A DNA stretch of 64,000 bases from Burkholderia aenigmatica (GCF_902499175.1 NZ_CABVQC010000008.1:62001-126000); one strand, 5' to 3'; shown: positions 8,132 through 16,288, counted from the first letter of the stretch. Program-made: numbers and translations. The notes: generated by a model not told the origin, from the letters alone.

Positions 8132-8169
8132 AAAAAACCCGCGTCAGCCTGAGCTGACGCGGGTTTTTT
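8132..8169. terminator. Bidirectional terminator beside the left island junction
   Basis: Perfect 11-bp stem CCCGCGTCAGC (8138-8148) with GCTGACGCGGG (8153-8163), flanked by six A and six T. It lies immediately next to the tRNA-Pro remnant. The intact tRNA-Pro gene has a similar terminator in the same place, so this is probably the original terminator of that tRNA before the island inserted. Confidence 0.85.
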
Positions 8170-8199
8170 GTCTGGTCGGGGCGAGAGGATTTGAACCTC
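8170..8199 (-). repeat. Left island junction: duplicated 3' end of tRNA-Pro
   Basis: These 30 bp are identical to 11560-11589, which covers the 3' end of the intact tRNA-Pro(GGG) gene (T-arm, acceptor strand, CCA) plus three bases. Only the 3' end is present here, with no matching 5' half. This is the usual scar left by a tRNA-targeting integrase, and marks the left end of a 3.4-kb island. Confidence 0.85.
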
Positions 8200-8313
8200 A
8201 TCAAACCCTCGTTGGGACAAGGCTTTCCGGGCGGTGCGTCGGCCTAGGCCGTCATGGCAATTGACACGGAGTCGCACACCTTGGCACGGGACCCCCTCTC
8301 ATCGATGGTCGTC

Positions 8314-8766
8314 TTATGGCCCTCGAGGGTCATCGGCGGCCCGAAATCCCACCATCCAAGCCCTCCGCAATCTCAAGCAGGCGTGGCGCTCAAAGTAGGT
8401 GGAGTCCGCGGTTCTCCTTGCTTGCAATGAGAACCTCTGTCGTGCCTCGGGTCGACGATGGACTCCTCTCGAAATCACCTTGTCACCGCGCCCGGTCGTA
8501 TCGATTACTGCTCCGGATCCATTGGCGTCACCCGCTTTGGTTTGGCCCCACAAGCCGTCTTCATGCCATCCAGCGCCACGGCGCCGTCATCTATCGCGCA
8601 CCGGTTCGCCCCTTGGACAATCGGATAGGAGTCGCCGCATTTAGGGCACGAAACCATGTGACCGGCACCGGTCGCAGGCCATGCCATCCAGGTTCGCATG
8701 GCCAGCAGCTTCGAGCGCAATACCACCGTGATTTGTAGAGTCACCTTTACGAACAATGGCTTTCAC
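8314..8766 (-). pseudogene. PAAR-domain protein remnant (frameshifted)
   Basis: PAAR proteins cap the type VI secretion spike and carry effectors. The first part reads from GTG 8766: KAIVRKGDSTNHGG, the typical PAAR opening. The frame then shifts by one base, and the rest continues in the next frame as GHMVSCPKCGDSYPIVQGANR and ALDGMKTACGA, which carry the conserved Cys pairs. After CGA a second shift seems to lead into AGDANGSGAVID. At least one and probably two frameshifts break it. It lies inside the island, beside an Rhs fragment. No intact partner gene is visible. Confidence 0.7.
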
Positions 8767-8895
8767 AGCAGCAATATTTTCCGTCGCCAGATGCGAGATA
8801 TACGAACACAAACAATGTGCTCAGCATGGAAATTTTTGACGGCTTACCGGAATTCAGCGCAGCCAATACCATTAATTTTCCAAAAATCGCTTACT

Positions 8896-9358
8896 TTATT
8901 GCGGAAAATATGAATCAAGCCCCTTCGATGCCGTCCATGCCACCCCCATATAATAATCAACCCCAGCGGCATCACGCGAGGCAATGATGTTAAGACTCAT
9001 CCCGCCCTTGCAGAAATTAACGGTTTTCTCGCCATATTTATCCTTCTCACCAGATTCGATCCAGCCCAACCCAGGCAAAGTCGCTCTGCAATAGCCCAAG
9101 ACATCATTTACGCCAGCGCTCGACTGAAGATGACCACTCACAGCGTTGACCGAATTTTTCTCGAACGATTGCGGGAAATAACTCCAATTATCTCCATCAC
9201 GGATTTTTATCTTGCCAAACTCCATCTTGAGCGTCGAAATCGCGATCTCGTTTTTTCGCTCCAATCAAAAAATTTACAAAATCCTCTCGCCCCACAAAAA
9301 CAAATACCAAACAAATTAAAGCTGAGAGAACATAAAGAATTTTATACTTTAGATTCAT
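8896..9358 (-). pseudogene. Small membrane-anchored protein gene with a homopolymer frameshift
   Basis: The 5' part reads MNLKYKILYVLSALICLVFV, one membrane segment, then GREDFVNFLIGA. The 3' part, in another frame, reads KNEIAISTLKMEFGKIKI and ends GLDSYFPQ after two Cys residues. The switch falls in a run of six A (six T on the plus strand at 9251-9256); removing one A joins both parts into about 150 residues. The ATG at 9358 overlaps the stop of a short frame upstream (ATGA). It may be broken, phase-variable or a sequencing error. In Rhs/PAAR clusters such a protein could be an immunity protein, but that is inference. Confidence 0.55.
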
Positions 9359-9498
9359 TTCCATTGCCCAGGCAAACCACCGAACAGTTGATGCACGTAT
9401 TCGACAGACTGAAACGCCACCCCAGGAGTCTCCAGGGAAAACTCCGTAAAGACCATGGATATGACCGCTACCGTAACGCTGCAAGCCACGGCACTCAT
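9355..9498 (-). CDS. Short frame coupled to the small membrane-protein gene
   Basis: A 47-codon frame from ATG 9498 reads MSAVACSVTVAVISMVF and ends GGLPGQWK, its stop overlapping the next ATG by four bases. It could be the tail end of a lost Rhs-type gene rather than a gene of its own, since an Rhs fragment lies just upstream. The start is uncertain and no family was recognised. Confidence 0.3.
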   Translation of the reverse strand: MSAVACSVTVAVISMVFTEFSLETPGVAFQSVEYVHQLFGGLPGQWK

Positions 9499-9555
9499 GC
9501 CCACAACATGCGTTTCCTTGCGACCTACCACCGGGCCCAGTCGGTGTTGTAGCCG

Positions 9556-9744
9556 TCAGACGCGACCGTGATGCGACTGGATCTTGGCCGGTTGGCGCCC
9601 AATGGCGTCATACTCATAAGTGAGCTGCGATGCCTCGCCGGACGGTGACGCACCCGCGTAAGCAGGCCTCTTCGCGCTGTATCGAAATTGCCTGCACCGA
9701 CCATCGAAGCCGATCTGTATAGGGTTGTTCGCTTCCACCTCCAA
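9556..9744 (-). pseudogene. Rhs-repeat protein fragment
   Basis: About 60 codons on the minus strand include ASQLTYEYDAIGRQPAKIQS, a clear YD/Rhs repeat unit with the YxYDxxGR core. The frame stops soon after. Rhs proteins are large toxin-bearing shells, often delivered with PAAR caps by type VI secretion. Only this piece remains, so the gene is a relic. It lies 3' of the PAP2-like gene and 5' of the frameshifted membrane gene. Confidence 0.6.
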
Positions 9745-9900
9745 TCAATTGCACAAAAAACAGGCACGAAGCGACGCAGCATTCCGGGAAACACAGATGT
9801 CAATATTAGAAGACGCTCCGCGCAGTTCCCTGTACACGAGGAACCCAAGATGCCCTCGGTGGCCCATGCGGCCACTCAAAAGCGCTATCACCTGTGCGGC

Positions 9901-9938
9901 AAAAAATGCGTCGTGCGCGAATCATTTGATCGCGCACG
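9901..9938 (-). terminator. Terminator-like hairpin after the PAP2-family gene
   Basis: CGTGCGCGA (9912-9920) pairs with TCGCGCACG (9930-9938). On the minus strand a 5-nt spacer is followed by six T. It lies 25 bp after the stop of the PAP2-family gene. The spacer makes it a weaker terminator than most in this window. Confidence 0.55.
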
Positions 9939-9962
9939 TGTCTGCATGCAGCAGGTAGGAGA

Positions 9963-10898
9963 TTACGTCAGGATCGGTCGCCGCACCGTTCCATATACCG
10001 AGAACCAGCGACGCACCAGCCCTATCGTCACGATACCCACGATCACGCCGACACCGATATCTGCCAGGTAATGGCCACCTATCGAGAACGTCGATACCAA
10101 CATTACAAAATTCAGCGTGAGCGTGACGGGAAAAATGAAGCGCAGGTTACGCGTGACAAAGATCAACATCAGCGCGACGACCGCGTGAAATGACGGCAGC
10201 GAAACGATTCCCTGCATCGCCATAGGATTCATTACCATGGGCGCACCACTTCTAGCACTGAAGTAATCCGAAAGATGAGATGCCGGCCCCGAATCTTTAA
10301 TACCGAAATGCGGGAACGCACTCGCCGCCGGATACCATGTCGAAATCGCAACCACGAATAGCAGCGAAATCACGAATATCAACATCATCTCGCAAAGCTC
10401 TTGCCTACGACGCAGTATTCCGAACAAGAAGCATAATAAAACCATCTGATATGCCATGCTTCGATATGCAAACTCAAGCACCTGCTGAAGAATATTGGAG
10501 CGGACGATCCATTGATAGGCTCTCAACCAATCGAATCCAAATGATTGCTCCCACGCCAGAAGCGCATCCTGAACCTCGGGACGGCCAACGGCCGCTCCGA
10601 TATACGTCGCAACCGCTACAGCCTGCCCATACATTGCGATAATCCGAAAGCAAAGGATCGAAAGCGCGACATCCTGGCAGCGAAGTTTCTCCGCAACTAT
10701 CCGGTATCGCGGGATACGTCCGATACCGACCAGGACACCGCAAATTAGCAGCGTCATGAAGCATGTCTCGACCGATTGCAGATACCATTCAGGAATGATG
10801 GATAGCCCAAACCGGCCCATGGTCGCGAAATCGACAGCGAACATTACAACGGTCAGAATCCACGCAATCGAAAACGCCCCCAATACCCTCATTTTCAT
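9963..10898 (-). CDS. PAP2/Aur1-like integral membrane phosphatase or transferase
   Basis: A protein of about 311 residues with six or more membrane segments. Two PAP2-superfamily active-site motifs are visible: SLPSFHAVVALM near residue 240 and STFSIGGHYLADIGVG near 280, giving the His and the His-Asp pair used for phosphate transfer. The spacing and the membrane layout resemble the Aur1/inositol-phosphotransferase-like branch. It may hydrolyse or transfer a lipid-phosphate head group. The start is the ATG at 10898, with GGGGA 5 nt before it; the frame opens five codons earlier. It is AT-richer than the flanks and seems to be the only intact gene of the island. Confidence 0.8.
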   Translation of the reverse strand: MKMRVLGAFSIAWILTVVMFAVDFATMGRFGLSIIPEWYLQSVETCFMTLLICGVLVGIGRIPRYRIVAEKLRCQDVALSILCFRIIAMYGQAVAVATYIGAAVGRPEVQDALLAWEQSFGFDWLRAYQWIVRSNILQQVLEFAYRSMAYQMVLLCFLFGILRRRQELCEMMLIFVISLLFVVAISTWYPAASAFPHFGIKDSGPASHLSDYFSARSGAPMVMNPMAMQGIVSLPSFHAVVALMLIFVTRNLRFIFPVTLTLNFVMLVSTFSIGGHYLADIGVGVIVGIVTIGLVRRWFSVYGTVRRPILT

Positions 10899-11184
10899 AT
10901 TTTCCCCGGCCATAATTGTTATTGACGGTGGGTCCGCCCTGTTGGCACATATTCAATCACGTCCTGCAAAAAATTTCACCGGGCGTTTGTCATGGACTCC
11001 ATCGAATCAGTCATCGCGGGACCGGCACCCGGAACGGAAGCGGTTACGGTATATCCATCGTTGTAGATGGCGTTGCCGCGCCACGACCGCCATGCGTCGT
11101 TCGAAGGAACCCGCGTAGTCGGTTGGCACTCGCACAATCGTTGCCCCATTCAGACTATCGAACGCGACGTGCGTCGCCTCGTTC
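10899..11184. other. Non-coding or eroded island DNA
   Basis: A stretch of about 290 bp between the PAP2-like gene and the gene tail at 11185. Frames exist on both strands but none has a ribosome-binding site plus coding-like composition. The plus-strand frame of the downstream gene tail extends back to a TAG near 11119, so some eroded coding sequence is likely. Confidence 0.45.
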
Positions 11185-11457
11185 GTGATCAGAGGCAAGA
11201 AAGGCAATCCGAAGGCGAACCAGGTTTACTGCGACGCATGGGATGGCGCCATCGAGCGCGTCGAAAAGTTTGATGCGTCGATCAAATATATCCGCGCGAA
11301 GGCGCCGACGGACGCGAAGCCGGCCGGCTACGCGATTGAGGAACAGCGCATCGCCGGCGCTCACACCGACACCGCGACGACCAAGCCCTACATCAAGTCG
11401 CCCGAGGTGCCGCGATCGAATGTCGTCCCGCCCCTGCCGACGCCGAAATCGGCATAG
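11185..11457 (+). pseudogene. C-terminal gene fragment, unknown family
   Basis: About 90 codons with normal Burkholderia codon use read GNPKANQVYCDAWDGAIERV, then FDASIKYIRAKAPTDAKPAG, then IKSPEVPRSNVVPPLP. The frame continues upstream for about 20 more codons to a stop without a convincing start codon. The composition looks like the end of a longer protein. Its position beside the island's right junction suggests a gene cut during island decay. No family was recognised; a link to secretion effectors is only a guess from context. Confidence 0.4.
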
Positions 11458-11523
11458 GATGCAGCCCGATATTAGAGATTCTCCAATATGGTCTCTAATT
11501 TGCCCAAAAAATGAGCACCAAAT

Positions 11524-11559
11524 AAAAAACCCGCACAGCATTACGCTGTGCGGGTTCTT
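11524..11559 (-). terminator. Intrinsic terminator of tRNA-Pro
   Basis: CCCGCACAGC (11530-11539) pairs perfectly with GCTGTGCGGG (11545-11554). On the minus strand, reading away from the tRNA gene, six T follow in TTTTTT. It lies directly 3' of the tRNA. Confidence 0.85.
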
Positions 11560-11639
<80 letters not shown>

Positions 11640-11649
11640 AAAGAAAGAA

Positions 11650-11678
11650 AGTATAACAGACGGTTTCCCGATTTAGAA
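11650..11678 (-). promoter_or_regulatory. Probable tRNA-Pro promoter
   Basis: On the minus strand TATACT (11650-11655) lies 10 bp before the tRNA 5' end, with a weak TTCTAA 17 bp further upstream. The -10 element is good and the -35 element is poor. Confidence 0.5.
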
Positions 11679-11795
11679 CGGGTCGCATGCATTTTGTGAA
11701 TGTTCTTGTGAATTTTTTTGCGCGACAGCGCCGATGCAAGCAACGACGCGCATGGCCTGGCGACTTGCGCACGGCCCGCACGGCCCCGCATCCCG

Positions 11796-12509
11796 TCACT
11801 GCTTGCGCGCGACACAGATGACCGTCAGGCCGGCGACGCGGTTGAAGCGAAACATCGGCAACTCGATCCGGCAGATCGTCTTGAGCAGGCCGTTGACGAC
11901 CGGATGGTGGCGGCGCAATTGCGATACCGGCTCGCGCGGATGCCGACGCGCCCGCTCGCCAAGCCGCAACGCTGCCGCAAGTGGAAACGTGAGACCGAAA
12001 TAGTAGGCGCCGTGCTCGACGTCGAGCCCCGCGCGACGCACCACGTCCTCGAGACTGCCGAGCGTATATCGGCGCTTGTGCTCGAGAAAATCGTCATGGC
12101 CGCTCCAGAGGAACTGGAACGCGGGAACCGTAATCAGGAACCGGCTGCCCGACGGCGCGCCCTTTACGTATTGCATCAGCAGGCCGACATCGTCGTCGAC
12201 ATGCTCGAGCACGTCCATCAGCAACACGAGATCGGCGTCGAATCGATCAACGGATCGCCGGAAGTGGATGGGCTTGCCAGCCGCCTCGCCGTCGGTATCG
12301 TCGACGTAACTCGTATCGACACACCACGCCTCCGACGCCTGCGTACGCTCGAGCAAGTGCTTCGAGAAGAATCCGGAGCCTGCACCGACATCGAGTATCC
12401 GGTTCGCGCCCGGCGCCCCCAGGAATCGACGGATCGCACTCGCCTTCGACGCGTAGTACCAGTGATCGCCCACGCCCGCACCCAATACGTCGACTTCCTT
12501 GAGATCCAT
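11796..12509 (-). CDS. Class I SAM-dependent methyltransferase
   Basis: A 237-residue methyltransferase. Motif I, ILDVGAGSGFFSKHLL, is near residues 38-53 and binds S-adenosylmethionine. LVLLMDVLEHVDDD near 93-106 is the Asp/Glu-His signature common in ubiquinone- and glycan-type methyltransferases. The C-terminal half has two hydrophobic stretches (YYFGLTFPLAAALRL, GLTVICVA), suggesting membrane contact or a lipid-linked substrate. A GGGGA site precedes the ATG. The acceptor substrate is not evident. It lies upstream of tRNA-Pro on the same strand. Confidence 0.85.
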   Translation of the reverse strand: MDLKEVDVLGAGVGDHWYYASKASAIRRFLGAPGANRILDVGAGSGFFSKHLLERTQASEAWCVDTSYVDDTDGEAAGKPIHFRRSVDRFDADLVLLMDVLEHVDDDVGLLMQYVKGAPSGSRFLITVPAFQFLWSGHDDFLEHKRRYTLGSLEDVVRRAGLDVEHGAYYFGLTFPLAAALRLGERARRHPREPVSQLRRHHPVVNGLLKTICRIELPMFRFNRVAGLTVICVARKQ

Positions 12510-12649
12510 GACGTTTCCCCGTGATGGCTACTGTGCTTTGGTCGTCCAGCCACTGATGCCGATCTTACCTTGCCGGCGCCACCGCTCCTATCCGTCCCGA
12601 CGCGCAGCCAATTCCGGCAACGCGCACTCCGCCCGCATCGAAAAGGACG

Positions 12650-12946
12650 ATGGCCGGTTCGCCGCAAATCGCTAACCAGGTCATCGCATCGTACGGCTCG
12701 ACGACGTCGTATATCGCGAACGGCCTGCAACTCGACCAGGTGACGCTGAACGCGATCCGGGAGCACATGCTGACCTGGTCGGCCCGCGGGCCGCTGCGTC
12801 GGGGCCGGATCGCATCCGTGCTTCGACCGCACTGCCCCTCAAACCTCGTATCCGGCGAAACCCGCACTGGTCAAGGCTGGAGCGGGTTTGTCCGGGCGCG
12901 GAAACATCCGCCGACGACCGACCGCGCAAACCAAACGACCGTTTGA
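12650..12946 (+). CDS. Doubtful small ORF
   Basis: The ATG has a good AAAAGGA site 5 nt upstream, and the first 50 codons (NQVIASYGSTTSYIANGLQL, EHMLTWSARGP) have strong G/C third positions, as real genes here do. After about codon 50 the composition stops looking coding. It may be the start of a decayed gene. No family was recognised. The rest of the 600-bp gap between the methyltransferase and the lipoprotein gene holds nothing I can support. Confidence 0.3.
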   Translation: MAGSPQIANQVIASYGSTTSYIANGLQLDQVTLNAIREHMLTWSARGPLRRGRIASVLRPHCPSNLVSGETRTGQGWSGFVRARKHPPTTDRANQTTV

Positions 12947-13123
12947 TCTGGCCGCCCCACCACCCCGAATCCGTTGCCCCGCAGCCCGCCGGCCTACCCT
13001 GCCCGGGCGGCCGTTGTTTGGTAACGCCGCTCTAGCACGCTATGCCACACTGCACGGCATCGACGCTCGCGCCGTGCAATGGCGCGCGCTGCCGTCGATC
13101 ACGACAAGACATGGAGACAGACG

Positions 13124-15334
13124 ATGCGGAATGCGGTCCGGCGCGGCCATCGCTCGCCTTTGGCAATTTTCGACTGGATTTCCGGCCCGCATCGCGCGGC
13201 CCGCCCCATCTCGCCCAAGCCATCCCGCGTGTTCGGCTGCGGTGTGCTGGCGCTCGCGCTGCTGTGTGCCGGTTGCGCGGAATCGTCCGCGCAGCGCGAC
13301 GGCAACACGTCGATCGCGTCGACCAAAATCGAACGCGCGAAAGCCGAACGCCTCGCCCGCGAGCAGCAGGTCGCTCGCACCGTACCGTCGCTCGCATCGA
13401 TCAACCTCACGCAGCCGCGCCCGTTCACGCTACGCGATTCAGGCCAGAATGGCGCGATGACGTTCCTGCGCGATGTCGACTTCCGCATCGTCAACAACCT
13501 CGGCTTCTTCATCCATCAGTTGTCAGCCACACTCGTGCCGACGCAGGCTGGTGCGCCGATCGTGTTCGATGATCCGACGAGTTTCGAGATCGACGTGCAT
13601 GAAGGCACGGTCACGCTCGACAACGCGAAGCTGACCGCCCTCTTCAACACCTACATCTTCGGCTATCGCAACGCGCCGCTGCGCAAGCTCGCCGTGTCGG
13701 CCGGCGACGGCGTGATTCACCTGCAAGGCGAGATGCAGCGCGACGGCTGGGTGCCGTTCTCGCTGACCGGCACGCTCGCGATCTGCGACGGCAGTCAACT
13801 CGTGTTCCATCCGACGGGCGTGCGCGTCTCGGGCATCAACGCGCAGCCGGTGATGCACGCGGCCAACGTGAAGATGGCCGACCTGCTGAAAGTCCAGACG
13901 CCGATCGCGCAGCTCGCCGGCGACGATCTCGTGATGTCGGTCGACAAGCTGATGCCGCCGCCACGCCTGAAGCTCACGATCACCGCGCTGCGCGTAACGC
14001 CGGCCGGCCTCGACCTGAAGCTCGACGACGGCACGCATGCCGGCTTCGCGATGCCCGCAAACGCACCGCAGCAAGCGATGTACATTCGCGGCGGCGACGT
14101 GAAGTTCATGCGCTCGATGCCGATGAACGCGGACATCCTGATCGGCCCGGTCGATCCAGCGAAGCGCGACCAGACTTTCGTGTTCGACCTGTATCACTAT
14201 CGCGACCAGGTCTCGGCCGGCTACTTCAATTTCGACGAAAACGGTGCGATGGCGATCCGGATGCCTTCGTACGCGGGCCCGGCCAGTGGCGCGCTGCTCG
14301 GCAACGCGGCCGCGCGCCTGAACGACAGCTTCCTCGCCGCGCAGCAGAATGCGCTGCGCGACATTCGCCAGCACTGGGAAGCCTACGCACTCGCAGCGAA
14401 CACCGTTCACCCCGGCATGCAGAAGGTCGCGATGCGGCGCACGTCGACCACGCCGTTCAACGAACGGCACGTGTCGAACCGCAACCCGACGATCCATCTG
14501 CGCAACGTCGACTTCAACCTGTCCGGCGATATCGGCTTTCACGTCGAGGATCTCGACGTGGAACTCGTATCGAGGCGGCCCGGCGAACCCGTCGACCTCG
14601 ACGATCCGAACCAGTACGACATCCGGATTCTCGGCGGCACGGTCGTCGAGTCGTGGAAGGCGATGTCCGCGCTCTTCAACAACTATCTGCTCGACTACGC
14701 GCCGCGTTCTTTGAACGACCTGCAACTGAGCGCGGACGGCACCAATCTGCGCGTCCAGGGCGGCATCAAGCTGTGGAACCATGTGCCGGGCGTCTGGCTG
14801 CCGACCGACATGAAGGGTTCGCTGTCCGTGCTCGACGACCGGCACCTCGCGTTCAACCCGTCCCAGGTGTCGGTGCTCGGCATCCCGCAGGCGAAGCTGC
14901 TGCGTTCGCTCGGCATCGAGCTCGCTTCGCTGACGCCATTGCAGCGGCGCGGCGCGGAACTGCGCGGCGACACGCTCGTGCTCGACCAATACACCGTGTT
15001 CCCGCCACCCATGCTGAACGGCAAGCTCGGACAGGCAACGGTCGAGCGGGACGGACTGCGCCTCACGTTCAAGCGCCTGGCCGGCGCGCCCGCACCGCAA
15101 CGGCCGCAGATCGATGCGCCGAGCTACATGTGGATGGAAGGCGGCGACATGAAGATGTTCAACGTGCTCGAACTGAACGTGCGCGCGCTGATCCGGAATT
15201 CGGCCGAGGCCGGCCCGATGCGTTTCGACCTGTACGGCTACCGCAGCCAGGTCGCGCAAGGCTCGGTGCGGATGCTGCCGGACGGCACGCTGGTCGTCGA
15301 CATGGGGCAAAAGAATCCGCTCGCGTCGCGTTGA
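13124..15334 (+). CDS. Large lipoprotein with two tandem copies of one domain, function unknown
   Basis: A protein of about 736 residues, starting at MRNAVRRGHRS because GGAGA lies 6 nt before that ATG. Residues about 35-51 form a signal peptide ending in lipobox LLCAGC, so it should be a lipoprotein. Two homologous domains of about 270 residues follow, at about 112-380 and 457-726. Both share DVDF, ALFNxYxxxY, LxxLxxSA, QG, GI, a GDxLV...PPP block, GGDxK and a final F/RFDLYxYRxQV segment. The beta-rich pattern recalls periplasmic lipid-binding or AsmA/DUF2993-like proteins, but I could not assign a family. It is monocistronic, with a strong terminator after it. Confidence 0.85.
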   Translation: MRNAVRRGHRSPLAIFDWISGPHRAARPISPKPSRVFGCGVLALALLCAGCAESSAQRDGNTSIASTKIERAKAERLAREQQVARTVPSLASINLTQPRPFTLRDSGQNGAMTFLRDVDFRIVNNLGFFIHQLSATLVPTQAGAPIVFDDPTSFEIDVHEGTVTLDNAKLTALFNTYIFGYRNAPLRKLAVSAGDGVIHLQGEMQRDGWVPFSLTGTLAICDGSQLVFHPTGVRVSGINAQPVMHAANVKMADLLKVQTPIAQLAGDDLVMSVDKLMPPPRLKLTITALRVTPAGLDLKLDDGTHAGFAMPANAPQQAMYIRGGDVKFMRSMPMNADILIGPVDPAKRDQTFVFDLYHYRDQVSAGYFNFDENGAMAIRMPSYAGPASGALLGNAAARLNDSFLAAQQNALRDIRQHWEAYALAANTVHPGMQKVAMRRTSTTPFNERHVSNRNPTIHLRNVDFNLSGDIGFHVEDLDVELVSRRPGEPVDLDDPNQYDIRILGGTVVESWKAMSALFNNYLLDYAPRSLNDLQLSADGTNLRVQGGIKLWNHVPGVWLPTDMKGSLSVLDDRHLAFNPSQVSVLGIPQAKLLRSLGIELASLTPLQRRGAELRGDTLVLDQYTVFPPPMLNGKLGQATVERDGLRLTFKRLAGAPAPQRPQIDAPSYMWMEGGDMKMFNVLELNVRALIRNSAEAGPMRFDLYGYRSQVAQGSVRMLPDGTLVVDMGQKNPLASR

Positions 15335-15355
15335 TGCGCATGGGCAACGCCCATG

Positions 15356-15392
15356 AAAAAGCCCGGTTGGCACATCGCCAACCGGGCTTTTT
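15356..15392. terminator. Bidirectional intrinsic terminator
   Basis: Perfect 11-bp stem GCCCGGTTGGC (15361-15371) with GCCAACCGGGC (15377-15387), flanked by five A and five T. It separates the duplicated lipoprotein gene from the converging translation operon and can serve both. Confidence 0.9.
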
Positions 15393-15417
15393 GTTTCATC
15401 TCATTCGCGCTTCGCGC

Positions 15418-15831
15418 TCAGTCGTGCTTCAGTCCGTCGATCACATCGAGCAGCGCCTGCCGCAACGCAGTGACGTCGACAGATACGCCCGGCTTGGCCG
15501 ACACGCGCGCATCGGTGGCCTGCACTTCCGGTTCGACAGGTGCCGCCGCACCTCGCTCGCCGCCCGGCGAATCGAGCCGGTTGCGCGCGCCGTTGATCGT
15601 GAATCCCTGCTCGTACAGCAACTCGCGAATCCGCCGGATCAGCAGCACTTCGTGGTGCTGGTAATACCGACGATTGCCGCGCCGCTTCACCGGCCGCAGT
15701 TGAGTAAATTCCTGTTCCCAATAACGCAGCACATGCGGCTTGACCCCGCACAGTTCGCTGACTTCACCGATCGTGAAGTAGCGCTTCGCGGGAATCGGAG
15801 GCAAGACGACTTTCTCAACCGTAGTGGTCAT
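15418..15831 (-). CDS. MerR-family transcriptional regulator
   Basis: A 137-residue MerR-type protein. The winged helix-turn-helix covers residues about 17-85, with YFTIGEVSELCGVKPHVLRYWEQEF and RRGNRRYYQHHEV, followed by a dimerisation helix. The C-terminal 45 residues are variable and lack the Cys cluster of metal sensors. It is the last gene of the thrS-infC-rpmI-rplT-pheST-ihfA cluster, a position conserved in beta- and gammaproteobacteria. Its target is unknown. Confidence 0.9.
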   Translation of the reverse strand: MTTTVEKVVLPPIPAKRYFTIGEVSELCGVKPHVLRYWEQEFTQLRPVKRRGNRRYYQHHEVLLIRRIRELLYEQGFTINGARNRLDSPGGERGAAAPVEPEVQATDARVSAKPGVSVDVTALRQALLDVIDGLKHD

Positions 15832-15892
15832 CGTCGGTTAACCGTCGGTAAAGGGTGCGCGGCGGCCGCGCGGGGACGTCAGCGCGCGGGGC

Positions 15893-16288
15893 TTACTCCG
15901 CGCCGTTTTCGACCAGCGCCTTCAGCTTCTGGCTCGCGTGGAAGGTTACCACCCGGCGGGCCGCGATCGGAATCGCCTCGCCCGTCTTCGGATTGCGGCC
16001 CGGACGCTGCGGCTTGTCGCGCAACTGGAAATTGCCGAACCCCGACAGCTTGACGCTTTCGCCGTTTTCGAGCGCGTCGCGGATCACTTCGAAAAACGCC
16101 TCGACCATGTCCTTCGCTTCACGCTTGTTCAGCCCGACGCTATCGAACAGCAGCTCCGCCAGTTCCGCCTTCGTCAGCGTGGGCGTCTCGGTGGACGCCG
16201 GCGCTGAAGCGTCGCGGTTCATGGCGCTGCGTTGCGCCGTCAGGAGGGCTTCGAATTCACTCGAGGTCATGTCGTTCATATCTGCCAT
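15893..16288 (-). CDS. ihfA: Integration host factor subunit alpha
   Basis: A 131-residue subunit of the IHF heterodimer, which binds and sharply bends DNA for transcription, recombination and replication. The core (from about residue 37) has [26 protein letters not shown] and the signature [22 protein letters not shown], which includes the Pro residue that inserts into the minor groove. An unusual N-terminal extension of about 35 residues precedes the core compared with the 99-residue enterobacterial protein. An alternative ATG at codon 4 would shorten it little. Confidence 0.94.
   Translation of the reverse strand: MADMNDMTSSEFEALLTAQRSAMNRDASAPASTETPTLTKAELAELLFDSVGLNKREAKDMVEAFFEVIRDALENGESVKLSGFGNFQLRDKPQRPGRNPKTGEAIPIAARRVVTFHASQKLKALVENGAE

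Larger units (their letters stand above)
8200..11559. mobile_element. Small degraded genomic island in tRNA-Pro(GGG)
   Basis: The segment is bounded by the 30-bp tRNA-derived repeats at 8170-8199 and 11560-11589. Between them lie broken PAAR and Rhs sequences, a frameshifted small gene, a PAP2-family membrane protein, a gene tail, and long weakly coding stretches. Base composition is visibly more AT-rich than the flanks, mostly between 8.75 and 10.95 kb. No integrase, excisionase or transfer gene is recognisable, so it looks like the remnant of a larger element that can no longer move by itself. Confidence 0.75.

Noticed and set aside
8089..8277. A short minus-strand frame reading [10 protein letters not shown] across the left repeat
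   Set aside because: This is translation through the tRNA 3' fragment and terminator, a common false gene call; the same text appears over the intact tRNA-Pro.
12565..12867. A minus-strand 100-codon frame upstream of the methyltransferase
   Set aside because: No ribosome-binding site, and third positions favour the plus strand here, where only a doubtful small frame exists.
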